The translations under genes and the position numbers were made by a program. The notes beneath the pieces are model-generated. The model worked only from the letters and a program-made list of their open reading frames with translations. It searched no databases and was not told the origin of the DNA. A DNA stretch of 64,000 bases from assembly GCA_009926935.1 (NCBI GenBank), contig RFNZ01000005.1:86118-150117 (forward strand). The letters run 5' to 3'. This document shows, one piece after another, positions 45,912-54,577 of this stretch (its first letter is position 1; every line of letters starts with the position of its first letter). Source of the DNA: Pseudomonadota bacterium. GTDB taxonomy: Bacteria > Pseudomonadota > Alphaproteobacteria > Micavibrionales > UBA1664.

Positions 45912-47488
45912 AGCGCTATTTTTCGCTCGTATAAATCCGGCAAATCGTTTTCCAGCAAAACCACATCATCATGACGCATGTTTTCGGTCAGCCATTTTTG
46001 GGCATCGGCAAAAGTTGCGCAGGGGACAACCGGTTTATGGGGTGCATTTGCTTTGAAGGAATCTATCATTGATCCAATGCGCGAAGGAAAAACTGGCAAG
46101 AATACATCGCAATCAACTGCGGCCTGCGCACCAAGTTTGCGGTGCTCTACATCGTGTGCTGCGCCCATTTCAATCATGCCTGGGCTAATAAGGATGCGGC
46201 GGCGGCCACGACCCAAAAGGGAGAGCACTTCGAGTGCGCTTTTGAATCCCTGCGGGTTGGAGTTGTAGGCATCATCAATCACGACGGCGCCGCTCGGTTG
46301 GTTGATGACTTCAAGGCGATGTCGGATTTGCGGTACTGTCTTGAGTGCGTTGATGACGAGGACTGGGTCAAGGCCCATGCGGCAGGCAATTGCAAAGGCA
46401 ATGACCATGTTGGTTGCGTGATGCGTGCCAAAAAGTGGTGCTGTGAGCGTTTGGGGTGCTCCTTTCCAGAGGATTTTAGCGTAAATACCATCTGCATTTT
46501 GTCCGACATCCGTGAGCCGAATATCGTCACTTTCGCGGTGCCCTACCAGTATGATACGAGGGCGATTGGCCATGATGAAATTGCGGGTGTATTCAAAATC
46601 TTCGACATCGGAACCCATCACAGCCCAGCCGTCTTTGGCGATGGCCGCTTCCGGCAATTCGCATTTTGTATGTGCTACTGTTTCAAGTGACTTGAAGCGC
46701 TCATAGTGAGCATGGCCAACTGTTATCAATACGCCGGCATCAGGTGGTGCCAAATCGCACAGGCGTTTAATAGAGCCAGGGCCGTACGCACCCATCTCAC
46801 AAATGAAATATTTGTGGTGTGGTGCTAAATTCTCGCGGATAACGCGCGCTATACCCATAGGCGTATTGATGCTGCCCGGCGTAATAAGAGTGGGAGCAAA
46901 CTGGGACAGGATGTGCCCTAGGATATGCTTTGTAGACGTTTTGCCAAAGGATCCAGTTATACCGATTGTAAACGGCTTGAGTTCAAGAAGTTTTTCGTGC
47001 GCTTCCTTCGCAAAACCGTCCTGAACTTTCTTCTCCCAAGGGTCGAGGAGCCAGTTGGCAATCGCTAAGGAAAACGGAACCATCTGGATGAGCAAAACCC
47101 ACGCCAGCATGTGCATTTGCAATAATGCGGCTGTCAACGCAAGTGCTACGATGATACCGTATGACGTCCAGAGAATTCGTGAGGCCCTTGCGGTTAATGC
47201 CAGCTTCTTTTTGCCGGATACGCGGGGGTCCGGTTCCATCCAGCCAATGATGGCAAGGCACAACGCCCCAACCATCTCAAAAATGATGCCGAACTGAGGC
47301 AGTAGAAAAGCCGGGAAAGCTAAAGCAACAAGGCTCAGGCTTGCCTTGCGGTCAAACATGCGCCGCGCAAGAACCCAGTTTACAAAGCGCTGGCCGTCGT
47401 AATCATCCTGCTGGAAAATGTGCAGGTACGTCAGGCTGCGGCGCCATGCAAAAAAAACGAAGGCGAGTGCGATAAAAGCGATGCTCAT
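45908..47488 (-). CDS. Membrane-anchored MurF-like ligase
   Basis: A 526-residue protein with an unusual N-terminal membrane domain: hydrophobic segments at about 1–15, 50–66, 67–84, 105–123 and 124–148. From residue ~170 it is a Mur ligase closest to MurF, with P-loop ITGSFGKTST (179–185 core), ICEMGAYGPGSIKRL, VGHAHYERF and the MurF-like VIDDAYNSNPQGF. MurF adds D-Ala-D-Ala to the tripeptide; no other MurF is in the cluster, so this is the likely enzyme. It sits inverted between murB and ddl and overlaps the upstream hydrolase by 4 bp. Confidence 0.82.
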   Translation of the reverse strand: MSIAFIALAFVFFAWRRSLTYLHIFQQDDYDGQRFVNWVLARRMFDRKASLSLVALAFPAFLLPQFGIIFEMVGALCLAIIGWMEPDPRVSGKKKLALTARASRILWTSYGIIVALALTAALLQMHMLAWVLLIQMVPFSLAIANWLLDPWEKKVQDGFAKEAHEKLLELKPFTIGITGSFGKTSTKHILGHILSQFAPTLITPGSINTPMGIARVIRENLAPHHKYFICEMGAYGPGSIKRLCDLAPPDAGVLITVGHAHYERFKSLETVAHTKCELPEAAIAKDGWAVMGSDVEDFEYTRNFIMANRPRIILVGHRESDDIRLTDVGQNADGIYAKILWKGAPQTLTAPLFGTHHATNMVIAFAIACRMGLDPVLVINALKTVPQIRHRLEVINQPSGAVVIDDAYNSNPQGFKSALEVLSLLGRGRRRILISPGMIEMGAAHDVEHRKLGAQAAVDCDVFLPVFPSRIGSMIDSFKANAPHKPVVPCATFADAQKWLTENMRHDDVVLLENDLPDLYERKIAL

Positions 47489-48246
47489 AGTTTTTCCACG
47501 AATTGTTTGATAAGGGCTGAAACCTGGTGCCGCCCTATGCCAAGAACCGAATAATGGTCATATCCATCCAAAATGTGAAGAGTGGAGCCTACGATTTTTT
47601 GATGCAGGCGCTGGCTGATTTCGGGCGGGGTTTCAGTATCGCGGCTACCGCAGATAATCAGGGTTGGGCAAGCAACCATGGCGGCTTCGTTTGATAAATC
47701 CTCGTTTACGGTGTTGATAAGAACGCGACGCATGGTGCCGGATGATTTTTTATAATCGGTACTGCCAAAGCGGGCGCGGAGCCTGTCGCGGGCGGGGCCT
47801 TCCGGCACGAAAATCTTAAGAGTTTTAAAAGCGTATACCTTTGCCCAGAACCAGATTTTTTGAAGCAAAGGGCGTTTACGTTTTAGGCCAGCTGGGCCTA
47901 TGAGCACCATCGCATCGAAACTGGATGGATGGTGGGCTGCCAATTGTAACCCCACACGGCAACCAAAGCTGTGCCCGACCCAGATGCGTTTTTGGCCTTG
48001 AGGCAAAGTCGCGAGCCACCCGGCCATGCTATCGGCGTAATCTTTGGTGGACCAAGGGGCGGGGGGCTCTGGCGTTTTGCCAAAGCCGCAAAAATCTGGC
48101 AGGTAATTTGTGGCCATCGCGGCAAAGCTTTGGGCAAAAGGCGCAAAGGTAGCGCCATCCATGCCCCAGCCATGGGCCCAGATGATTTGGGCAGGGCCCG
48201 TGCCCAGTTCGATAAAATTCGGTGTCGTGGTGTCTTGATTCAGCAA
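47485..48246 (-). CDS. Alpha/beta hydrolase
   Basis: About 253 residues. The oxyanion region is HGWGMDG, the nucleophile Ser is in VGHSFGCRVG, the acid Asp in GSRDTETP and the His in GYDHYS, a complete catalytic triad. No signal peptide. The frame opens at 48345, inside the divergent ddl gene. I choose TTG 48246 because AGGAG lies five bases upstream and the product then starts just before the first strand. It overlaps the murF-like gene by 4 bp, so the two are an operon. The substrate is unknown; an esterase or amidase acting on wall precursors is only a guess. Confidence 0.82.
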   Translation of the reverse strand: MLNQDTTTPNFIELGTGPAQIIWAHGWGMDGATFAPFAQSFAAMATNYLPDFCGFGKTPEPPAPWSTKDYADSMAGWLATLPQGQKRIWVGHSFGCRVGLQLAAHHPSSFDAMVLIGPAGLKRKRPLLQKIWFWAKVYAFKTLKIFVPEGPARDRLRARFGSTDYKKSSGTMRRVLINTVNEDLSNEAAMVACPTLIICGSRDTETPPEISQRLHQKIVGSTLHILDGYDHYSVLGIGRHQVSALIKQFVEKL

Positions 48247-48297
48247 GCGAACTCCTGTGTTATGTGACCATATATTAGCTTCAAAAAAGGCAAAACC

Positions 48298-49518
48298 ATG
48301 AAAAAGCGGATTGCGGTGTTTATTGGCGGGCGATCCCCCGAGCATGATGTCAGCGTTGTTACGGGGTTGCAGGCCTTTAATGCGCTTGATAGGAGCCGTT
48401 TTGAGCCGTTTTTGGTGTATGTAACTCTAACGGGCGAGTGGTATGTGGGTGATGCCCTCGCTGATAAATCAAATTACATCCCGACCCCTGAATTGCGCCG
48501 GAACCTGACCAAAGTCAGCCTTGATACCAATGCAGACCCTATGGGCACTGGCCGCCTTATCCCTGAGAAAAAAGGCTTGTTCGGTGGTGGAAAGACCATC
48601 GTTTTTGACGTGGCGTTGTTGGCTTTTCATGGACTTTTTGGCGAAGATGGTGGTTTTCAGGGGATGCTGGATGCCGTTAACGTGCCTTATACGGGGATGC
48701 GAACACTGGCCTCTGCCGTGCTTATGGATAAGGTTGCCACCAAGCGTGCTCTTGCTGGTACGGATGTGCCGCAGCTTCCTTATGTCACGATAGACCGCCC
48801 AACCAGTGGCAAGATGGTGAGTGCAGCTGAAATTAAAGAAAAACTCGGTAATTTTTCCTTCCCGCTGATTGTCAAACCTGCTCATCTGGGGTCATCGATC
48901 GGTGTTGCACGTACCCAGAGTGTCGAGGAGATTGCCGCAAGTTTGCCTGCCATTTTCAGCCTCGATCATCAAGCGATGGTCGAGCCGTTTGTAGAAAATC
49001 TTGTTGAATACAATGTAGCTGTCAGCTCGGCGCTTGGAGAGGGCGTACTTACATCGGCTATCGAACGTCCGAAACGTGCTTCCGAACTTTTGGATTTCAA
49101 GCAGAAATACATGAGTGGCGGCGGGGCTAAAAAGACGGGCGGCACGAAAACGCCCGGACAGAGCAGCGAAGGCATGCTTAGCCTTACGCGTGATATCAAT
49201 CCGGTTTTACCCGCGGGCATTGAAACAAAAATCAGGGCATGGGCGGAAACCGTTTTTAAAACAGTGGGCGGTACAGGCGCGCCACGGTTGGACTTTCTAT
49301 CGAATGAAAAAACGGGAGAAGTCTGGTTTAACGAGGCCAATCCATGCCCTGGCTCCTTCGGGTTTTTTCTTTGGGAGGCGTCGGCTAAGCCAATTTTATT
49401 TACTGAATTTCTCTCGGCTCTGATCGATGAGGCTTCGGCACTTCATCGCAGCATGCAGCTACCGGCTGACCCCACGCTGCGTGATGCCAGATTGTTCCCG
49501 CGGCCGTTTAATACGTGA
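48298..49518 (+). CDS. Ddl-like D-alanine–D-alanine ligase, divergent
   Basis: A 406-residue ATP-grasp ligase in the ddl slot, longer than the usual ~310. The N-terminal GGRSPEHDVSV keeps Glu15. The ATP-grasp core has VKPAHLGSSIGV, LLDFKQKYMSGGG and the metal-site GAPRLDF. Near the C terminus the family motif ending in Ser (NTxPGxTxxS) reads NPCPGSFGFFL. By eye Asn348 and Gly352 are kept, while the carboxylate-binding Ser is replaced by Phe357. A Gly/Thr/Ser-rich insertion follows the KY motif at about 272–295. Function as Ddl is inferred from position and core motifs. Its start is 51 bp from the divergent hydrolase start. Confidence 0.78.
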   Translation: MKKRIAVFIGGRSPEHDVSVVTGLQAFNALDRSRFEPFLVYVTLTGEWYVGDALADKSNYIPTPELRRNLTKVSLDTNADPMGTGRLIPEKKGLFGGGKTIVFDVALLAFHGLFGEDGGFQGMLDAVNVPYTGMRTLASAVLMDKVATKRALAGTDVPQLPYVTIDRPTSGKMVSAAEIKEKLGNFSFPLIVKPAHLGSSIGVARTQSVEEIAASLPAIFSLDHQAMVEPFVENLVEYNVAVSSALGEGVLTSAIERPKRASELLDFKQKYMSGGGAKKTGGTKTPGQSSEGMLSLTRDINPVLPAGIETKIRAWAETVFKTVGGTGAPRLDFLSNEKTGEVWFNEANPCPGSFGFFLWEASAKPILFTEFLSALIDEASALHRSMQLPADPTLRDARLFPRPFNT

Positions 49519-50378
49519 TGAAAAAGGGAACGCGCCGCGCTGATATCAAGGGCAGGCTTACGCCGCGCCGTCTGAGCTGGTTTGGCTGGTTTTTTGGCCG
49601 TGTCGTTCATTACTCCAAAATACTTGCGGTGGTTGCTGTTGTTCTGGGTGCGGTTTTGTGGGTATCGGCCCAAGGGTATCTCTTTGATGCAGGGCGATGG
49701 GTTAAGGCGCGTGTTGCGGTTAGCGCTGCCTCGTTTGGCCTTAGGGTAAGCGATATTACCATTGAGGGCCGCAACCGTATTGATACGCAGACGATCAAGG
49801 ATGCCGTAGGAATTGAGCCCGGCTCGCCCATACTTGGGATAGACATTGATGCTATCCACGGGAAGCTTACTGCCATCTCTTGGGTTAAAGACGTACAGGT
49901 ACGCCGCGCCTTGCCGGACAGGCTCGTGATCACTATTCGCGAGAGGTTGCCAGTTGCCATCTGGACGGATGGCGCGGGCGGACCCGCGGTCATTGATGAG
50001 GAAGGCGTTGTTCTGACACATGATGATATTGCCAGTTTCGGGACGCTCTTGGCTGTTGAAGGTAAGGGGTGTGAAAAAGAGGCAGGCAGTTTGATTGCCT
50101 TACTTAAAGGCCAACCTGAGATTGCCGTGAGAGTAAAAAAAGGCATACGCGTTTCTGAGCGACGCTGGGATATTTTGCTTGAAAATGGCCTCAAGATTAA
50201 GCTGCCAGAGGATGATCCGGGGTTTGCGCTTGCGCGTGCCGCAAGGGCGCAGCTACAGGAAAAGGTGCTTGATCAGGATCTGAAAGCCATTGATTTACGC
50301 CAGCCTGACCGCATTATCCTCGAAGGGGAACCGGGAAAAACCCGTGATCTGCTTTTGAAGGGCGGGAATCCAGTTTAG
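49518..50378 (+). CDS. ftsQ: FtsQ division protein
   Basis: A 286-residue bitopic membrane protein that recruits FtsL, FtsB and FtsWI. A basic cytoplasmic N terminus (KKGTRRADIKGRLTPRR) is followed by a membrane helix (~33–55). A POTRA domain comes next (VSDITIEGRNRIDTQTI … WVKDVQVRRALPDRLVITI) and then the beta domain with RLPVAIW. ATG 49518 shares a base with the ddl stop. It is followed 13 bp later by ftsA. Confidence 0.93.
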   Translation: MKKGTRRADIKGRLTPRRLSWFGWFFGRVVHYSKILAVVAVVLGAVLWVSAQGYLFDAGRWVKARVAVSAASFGLRVSDITIEGRNRIDTQTIKDAVGIEPGSPILGIDIDAIHGKLTAISWVKDVQVRRALPDRLVITIRERLPVAIWTDGAGGPAVIDEEGVVLTHDDIASFGTLLAVEGKGCEKEAGSLIALLKGQPEIAVRVKKGIRVSERRWDILLENGLKIKLPEDDPGFALARAARAQLQEKVLDQDLKAIDLRQPDRIILEGEPGKTRDLLLKGGNPV

Positions 50379-50391
50379 ACTTGCGATTCTG

Positions 50392-51663
50392 ATGATCAAA
50401 CATAAACCAAAACCCAAAGGGACAATAATTGCCGCGCTTGATATCGGAAGTATCAAGGTTGCCTGCATTATCGGCCGTGTTGTTGATGATGCGGGCTCTG
50501 TTGAAGCGATAGGCGTAGGCCACGTCGCATCCCGCGGCGTCAAAGCCGGTACAATTACAGATATGATGACAGCTGAGGAATCCATCAGGCAGGCTGTGCA
50601 CGCCGCCGAGACGATGGCGGCTACCGATATGAAAGGCTATCCGCTGCGTGATGTGGTTGTTGCGGTACCTGCGATGTACACAAGCTGTCATAAGACGGCT
50701 ATAGATGTTGCAATGCTTGGGCATGAGGTTGGTGAAAGCGATATTCGCCGCGCCATTCAGCGCGCTCAAAAACAAGAACATGCGGATGGTCAGACCCTCG
50801 TTCATGCGATCGCAGCGGGATATGCAATTGACGGTCATCGCGGTATTGAAGAGCCGCGCGGCATGGCGGGCCAGCGCCTGCGCGTGGATATGAACATCGT
50901 GTCTGCCGAGTCTGCTGCGCTGACCAACATCGCGCGCTGTGTTGAACGCACACATCTAGATATAGAAGCACTGTGCGTGCCGCCTTATGCGGCCGGTCTT
51001 GCCGCGCTTGTAGCCGATGAAATGGATTTGGGGTGCACGGTTATTGATATTGGGGGCGGCGTTACATCCTTTGCCGTTTTTCGTGAGGGCGCGATGATCC
51101 ATACGGGCGCCGTGCCTTTGGGCGGTGCGCATGTGACCAATGATGTCGCACGAGGGCTTAACACGCGTGCCCAGGAGGCTGAACGAATCAAAATCCTTTA
51201 TGGAAGTGCGCTTACGTCATCGACAGACGACTCTGAACTCATTGATGTTCCGCAACTGGGAGAAGAGGAAGAGACGCAGCCAAACCACGTGCCACGTTCC
51301 TATCTTGTATCCATCATCCAGCCAAGGCTGGAAGAGATTTTTGAAATGGTGCGTGCCCGACTTGACGATAGTGGGCTTGGTGCTGCCATGGGGCGGCGCG
51401 TGGTATTAACGGGTGGCGCGGCACAAACGCCAGGGATGCGCGATTTAGCGGGTATGATTTTGGGTAAACAGGTGCGCCTTGGCCGCCCTGTCCGTATTAA
51501 AGGGTTGCCTGATGCTGTCAGTGGCCCTGCTTTTTCGGCTACGGTCGGGCTTTTGCATTATGTGTGCGAACGCGTAGACGAATTGCCCCGTTATGGCCGT
51601 GGAGAAGTGGTTGAGGGCACAATTTTTGAGCGTGCCCGTCGCTGGTTGCGCGAAAACTGGTGA
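50392..51663 (+). CDS. ftsA: FtsA, membrane tether of FtsZ
   Basis: A 423-residue actin-like protein. Phosphate-loop AALDIGSIKVACIIG, the second loop TVIDIGGGVTSFAVF and the adenosine motif VLTGGAAQTPGM are present. The C-terminal amphipathic helix FERARRWLRENW is the membrane target. An acidic insert (GEEEETQPN) lies about residue 290. It links FtsZ filaments to the inner membrane. Confidence 0.96.
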   Translation: MIKHKPKPKGTIIAALDIGSIKVACIIGRVVDDAGSVEAIGVGHVASRGVKAGTITDMMTAEESIRQAVHAAETMAATDMKGYPLRDVVVAVPAMYTSCHKTAIDVAMLGHEVGESDIRRAIQRAQKQEHADGQTLVHAIAAGYAIDGHRGIEEPRGMAGQRLRVDMNIVSAESAALTNIARCVERTHLDIEALCVPPYAAGLAALVADEMDLGCTVIDIGGGVTSFAVFREGAMIHTGAVPLGGAHVTNDVARGLNTRAQEAERIKILYGSALTSSTDDSELIDVPQLGEEEETQPNHVPRSYLVSIIQPRLEEIFEMVRARLDDSGLGAAMGRRVVLTGGAAQTPGMRDLAGMILGKQVRLGRPVRIKGLPDAVSGPAFSATVGLLHYVCERVDELPRYGRGEVVEGTIFERARRWLRENW

Positions 51664-51672
51664 GACGAAACT

Positions 51673-52395
51673 CTATTTTCTAATCTGAAAGGGGTGTCTT
51701 TCAGCACTTGCCTGGCCTGCTAAGGCGACAATCCGTCTTTGTTCATTTGATGGGCCAAAAATTTTATCCAGCATCATCAGTACGGCACGGCCTGCCGGCG
51801 TGAGACAATAAAGACTTTTTTTGCTGGCTTCAGAGTGCAAGTTGAAAGCACCTGAGGTATCATTTTCTATCGAGCGTTTAATGTGTTCTAGGGACGCGGT
51901 ATCTAATGGGAGCGTGAAGGTCTTATAGACGGCAGTCTCTCTAAAGCCCATAGCGTCGGGTTTTGATCCCGTTGTGACTAAAACTCTGATGCTATTGTTG
52001 TGCACTCTACCAGCAAGTCCGTTCTCCTCAAGAAAGCTAAGATGCATGGTGTCTTCCATGTTACCTGAGCTTTTAAAGGGGCTCGGGAAAATTATTGATC
52101 CGATACCTATGTGGTCATCGTTTTGTACTTCACGTATGGCGCCGCGCGAAAAGCGGAACAAATAGTCGTGTTCTCTCTCTAGGGACTCACGGGATGCTTT
52201 ATCGCCTTGGCCAGCATGAACAATGTGAATTGCCAGTTTTTCTACCAGCTTGGCGGCTTCATTACGGACGGCCTCGCTTTTTCCTTCCATATAGAGGGCG
52301 CATACAGTCTGCAGATATAAATGATTACCGTGGCTAGGCCTGAGGAAAGCCATCTGTTGTTGTTCATTGGCAGCGAGTGCTTGAGCGAAATCCAT
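51673..52395 (-). CDS. Unknown protein inserted between ftsA and ftsZ
   Basis: A 240-residue soluble protein I do not recognise. ATG 52395 has GAGG five to six bases upstream. The N-terminal half is helical (MDFAQALAANEQQQMAF … SEAVRNEAAKLVEKLA) and includes REHDYLFRFSRGAIREVQ. The centre has beta-type sequence (IRVLVTTGSKPDAMGF). The end LTPAGRAVLMMLDKIFG resembles the last helix of winged-helix proteins. No membrane segment or signal. It lies on the minus strand and breaks the usual ftsA–ftsZ adjacency. Confidence 0.75.
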   Translation of the reverse strand: MDFAQALAANEQQQMAFLRPSHGNHLYLQTVCALYMEGKSEAVRNEAAKLVEKLAIHIVHAGQGDKASRESLEREHDYLFRFSRGAIREVQNDDHIGIGSIIFPSPFKSSGNMEDTMHLSFLEENGLAGRVHNNSIRVLVTTGSKPDAMGFRETAVYKTFTLPLDTASLEHIKRSIENDTSGAFNLHSEASKKSLYCLTPAGRAVLMMLDKIFGPSNEQRRIVALAGQASAERHPFQIRK

Positions 52396-52726
52396 TGAAA
52401 CCTCTATTTTTGGTGGATTTAATATAGCGATACATAAACTCACGAAACGCTAGAAGTCAAGTTATGAAAATATTTACGTCGAGTATTTTTTGGGCCGTGG
52501 CTATTCGTCGTTCTCCTGTTCGATGTCGGGTGTGCAAAAGTACAAACCTGTGGATAACCCTTGGAGAAACGGGGGATGGATAGGCTTTTTGCTACCAAGA
52601 CTCTTGCGCCACATGAATCGCCACCCTTAGACTTTCAATAGTGATTTGTTGCGGTGGGTTTCAGACGCCTGCCCCAAACCACCAACAAACAACCGCGATC
52701 TAGCTATCGCACAAGGACAACAGGAC
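52396..52726. other. ftsZ upstream region
   Basis: A 331-bp gap without a gene. It contains the perfect DnaA box at 52549–52557 and a GANTC site (GAATC at about 52615) of the CcrM methylation type. It should carry the ftsZ promoter and, at its left end, the promoter of the divergent unknown gene. I see no hairpin terminator. Confidence 0.6.
52549..52557 (-). promoter_or_regulatory. Perfect DnaA box upstream of ftsZ
   Basis: TGTGGATAA on the plus strand is TTATCCACA on the minus strand, the strongest DnaA recognition sequence. It lies 170 bp before the ftsZ start. DnaA is known to activate ftsZ in Caulobacter, so the position is meaningful. It is a lone box, not an origin. Confidence 0.55.
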
Positions 52727-54511
52727 ATGCTGAACCTGACCGCTTCTATACCTGACCAAGACAGGGATCTTGCGCCACAAATAACCGTCGTGGGTGTTGG
52801 GGGTGCCGGCTGCAATGCCGTCAACAACATGATTGCGAGCAACCTCTCGGGTGTGCGCTTCATTACCTGCAATACAGATGCTCAGGCGCTTAAACATTCG
52901 CTTGCACCGACACGCATTCAGTTGGGTACGCGCATTACATCGGGCCTTGGTGCCGGCTCGAAGCCTGAAATTGGCCGCGCCGCTGCTGAAGAATCAATCG
53001 AACAGGTTATGGCCGAAATAGAAGGCGCTAACATGGTATTCATTACAGCCGGTATGGGCGGTGGTACCGGTACCGGAGCCGCACCTGCTATCGCGCGCGC
53101 TGCCAAAGAAGCCGGAATCCTGACTGTAGGTGTTGTGACCAAGCCATTCCATTTTGAGGGTGCGCACCGTATGCGCATGGCCGAGACCGGTTTATCCGAG
53201 ATGCAGCAGTACGTGGATACGCTGATCGTTATTCCGAATCAGAATCTCTTCCGCATCGCTAACGAGAAAACGACTTTTGCGGACGCCTTTAAACTGGCTG
53301 ACAGTGTTCTGCAGTCAGGCGTTCGTGGAGTTACCGACCTTATGGTCATGCCTGGCCTCATCAACCTCGATTTTGCGGATGTCCGCACGGCGATGATGGA
53401 AATGGGTAAAGCCATGATGGGCACGGGCGAAGCCACGGGTGATCGCCGCGCCATTGAAGCGGCCGAACGTGCCATCAATAATCCGTTGCTTGATGATATT
53501 TCAATGAAGGGCGCTCGCGGCGTTATCATTAACATCACGGGCGGCTACGATATGACGCTCTTTGAGGTTGATGAAGCCTGTAACCGTATCCGCGATGAGG
53601 TGGATGCTGATGCCAATATCATCTTTGGTTCTACCTTTGATGAGAGCCTTCAGGGTGTTATGCGCGTGACGGTATTGGCAACTGGTATTGAAGCTGAATC
53701 CAGCCGCCGGGCACGCCCGGTGCGTCCTGCCAATACGACAGCCCAAGGGGCGCCTGTACAGCAGCAACAAATGCCTTTCCAGGCACAATCGGCCTATAAT
53801 GCGCCTACCGGTGGTATGGAAGGGATATACGGTTCTGCTACTGGCGTTCAGCAGCAGCTCGTTGTTCCGCCCATGTCACGTGTTTCGGCACCGGCGGTCG
53901 CCCAGCAGCCTGTTTACGCTCAGGAGGGTGCTACCATCCGTAAAATCGAAACGGGTGGCGGCTACCATCAATCTGAATTAGGCATGCCTTCGGCGCAGCC
54001 TGCTCAGGCTGCCAGCGCTGCTGACCTCAACCGCGGTATCCGTCATGCAGGTGCGTTTATTCCACCTCGTCCTGTCGATGCTGAAAGCGTGCGTGGTTAT
54101 GGTGCAGCGCCTGTTGTGCAGCCGCAACGTGCCCCCGCCTTGGACGAAGATGATTCGGCTTTTATGCCTCAGGTCACGCCTCAGCCCAAGGGTTTGCAAC
54201 TGAATCCGCCTGTGCCCGGTTCCAAGAAGCGCGCTCCGTCGCTTTTTGATAAGATCAGCAGCATGTTTACCGAGTCCGAAGAGTCAGATGATGAGACTCA
54301 GTCGTCATCTTCTTCTGGTTCTGCATCCGCTGGGGGTGGCTTGTTCTCGGGTTTCGCGGCGCCACGCCGCGGCGCACCGGTCGCAGCTCAACCTGTGTCC
54401 GAGCCTGAGATGTATGTGCAGCGTCAAGCTACTCCTGCCCCTCAGCCGCAAGCGCAGGGGGGGCAGCCTGATCTTGAAATTCCTGCATTTCTCCGCCGTC
54501 AGATCAGCTGA
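52727..54511 (+). CDS. ftsZ: FtsZ cell division GTPase
   Basis: A 594-residue tubulin homologue that forms the Z-ring. The GTPase domain (~15–320) has [15 protein letters not shown], the tubulin signature [13 protein letters not shown] and the T7 loop [12 protein letters not shown] Gln/Pro/Ala-rich linker of about 260 residues follows, as in Caulobacter and relatives. The C-terminal peptide [11 protein letters not shown] binds FtsA. ATG 52727 with AGGA upstream is preferred over TTG 52646. Confidence 0.97.
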   Translation: MLNLTASIPDQDRDLAPQITVVGVGGAGCNAVNNMIASNLSGVRFITCNTDAQALKHSLAPTRIQLGTRITSGLGAGSKPEIGRAAAEESIEQVMAEIEGANMVFITAGMGGGTGTGAAPAIARAAKEAGILTVGVVTKPFHFEGAHRMRMAETGLSEMQQYVDTLIVIPNQNLFRIANEKTTFADAFKLADSVLQSGVRGVTDLMVMPGLINLDFADVRTAMMEMGKAMMGTGEATGDRRAIEAAERAINNPLLDDISMKGARGVIINITGGYDMTLFEVDEACNRIRDEVDADANIIFGSTFDESLQGVMRVTVLATGIEAESSRRARPVRPANTTAQGAPVQQQQMPFQAQSAYNAPTGGMEGIYGSATGVQQQLVVPPMSRVSAPAVAQQPVYAQEGATIRKIETGGGYHQSELGMPSAQPAQAASAADLNRGIRHAGAFIPPRPVDAESVRGYGAAPVVQPQRAPALDEDDSAFMPQVTPQPKGLQLNPPVPGSKKRAPSLFDKISSMFTESEESDDETQSSSSSGSASAGGGLFSGFAAPRRGAPVAAQPVSEPEMYVQRQATPAPQPQAQGGQPDLEIPAFLRRQIS

Positions 54512-54531
54512 TTTTTTTGAAACGATTTTTT

Positions 54532-54562
54532 AAGGGCGGCTCTCATAGCCGCCCTTTTCTTT
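54532..54562 (+). terminator. Rho-independent terminator of ftsZ
   Basis: AAGGGCGGCT (54532–54541) and AGCCGCCCTT (54547–54556) form a 10-bp stem with loop CTCAT, followed by TTCTTT. It lies 20 bp after the ftsZ stop and marks the end of the dcw cluster. Confidence 0.9.
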
Positions 54563-54577
54563 ATCCGGAGAAAATGC

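Noticed and set aside
52396..52726. Replication origin near ftsZ
   Set aside because: Only one DnaA box is present, with no cluster of boxes or strongly AT-rich unwinding element.
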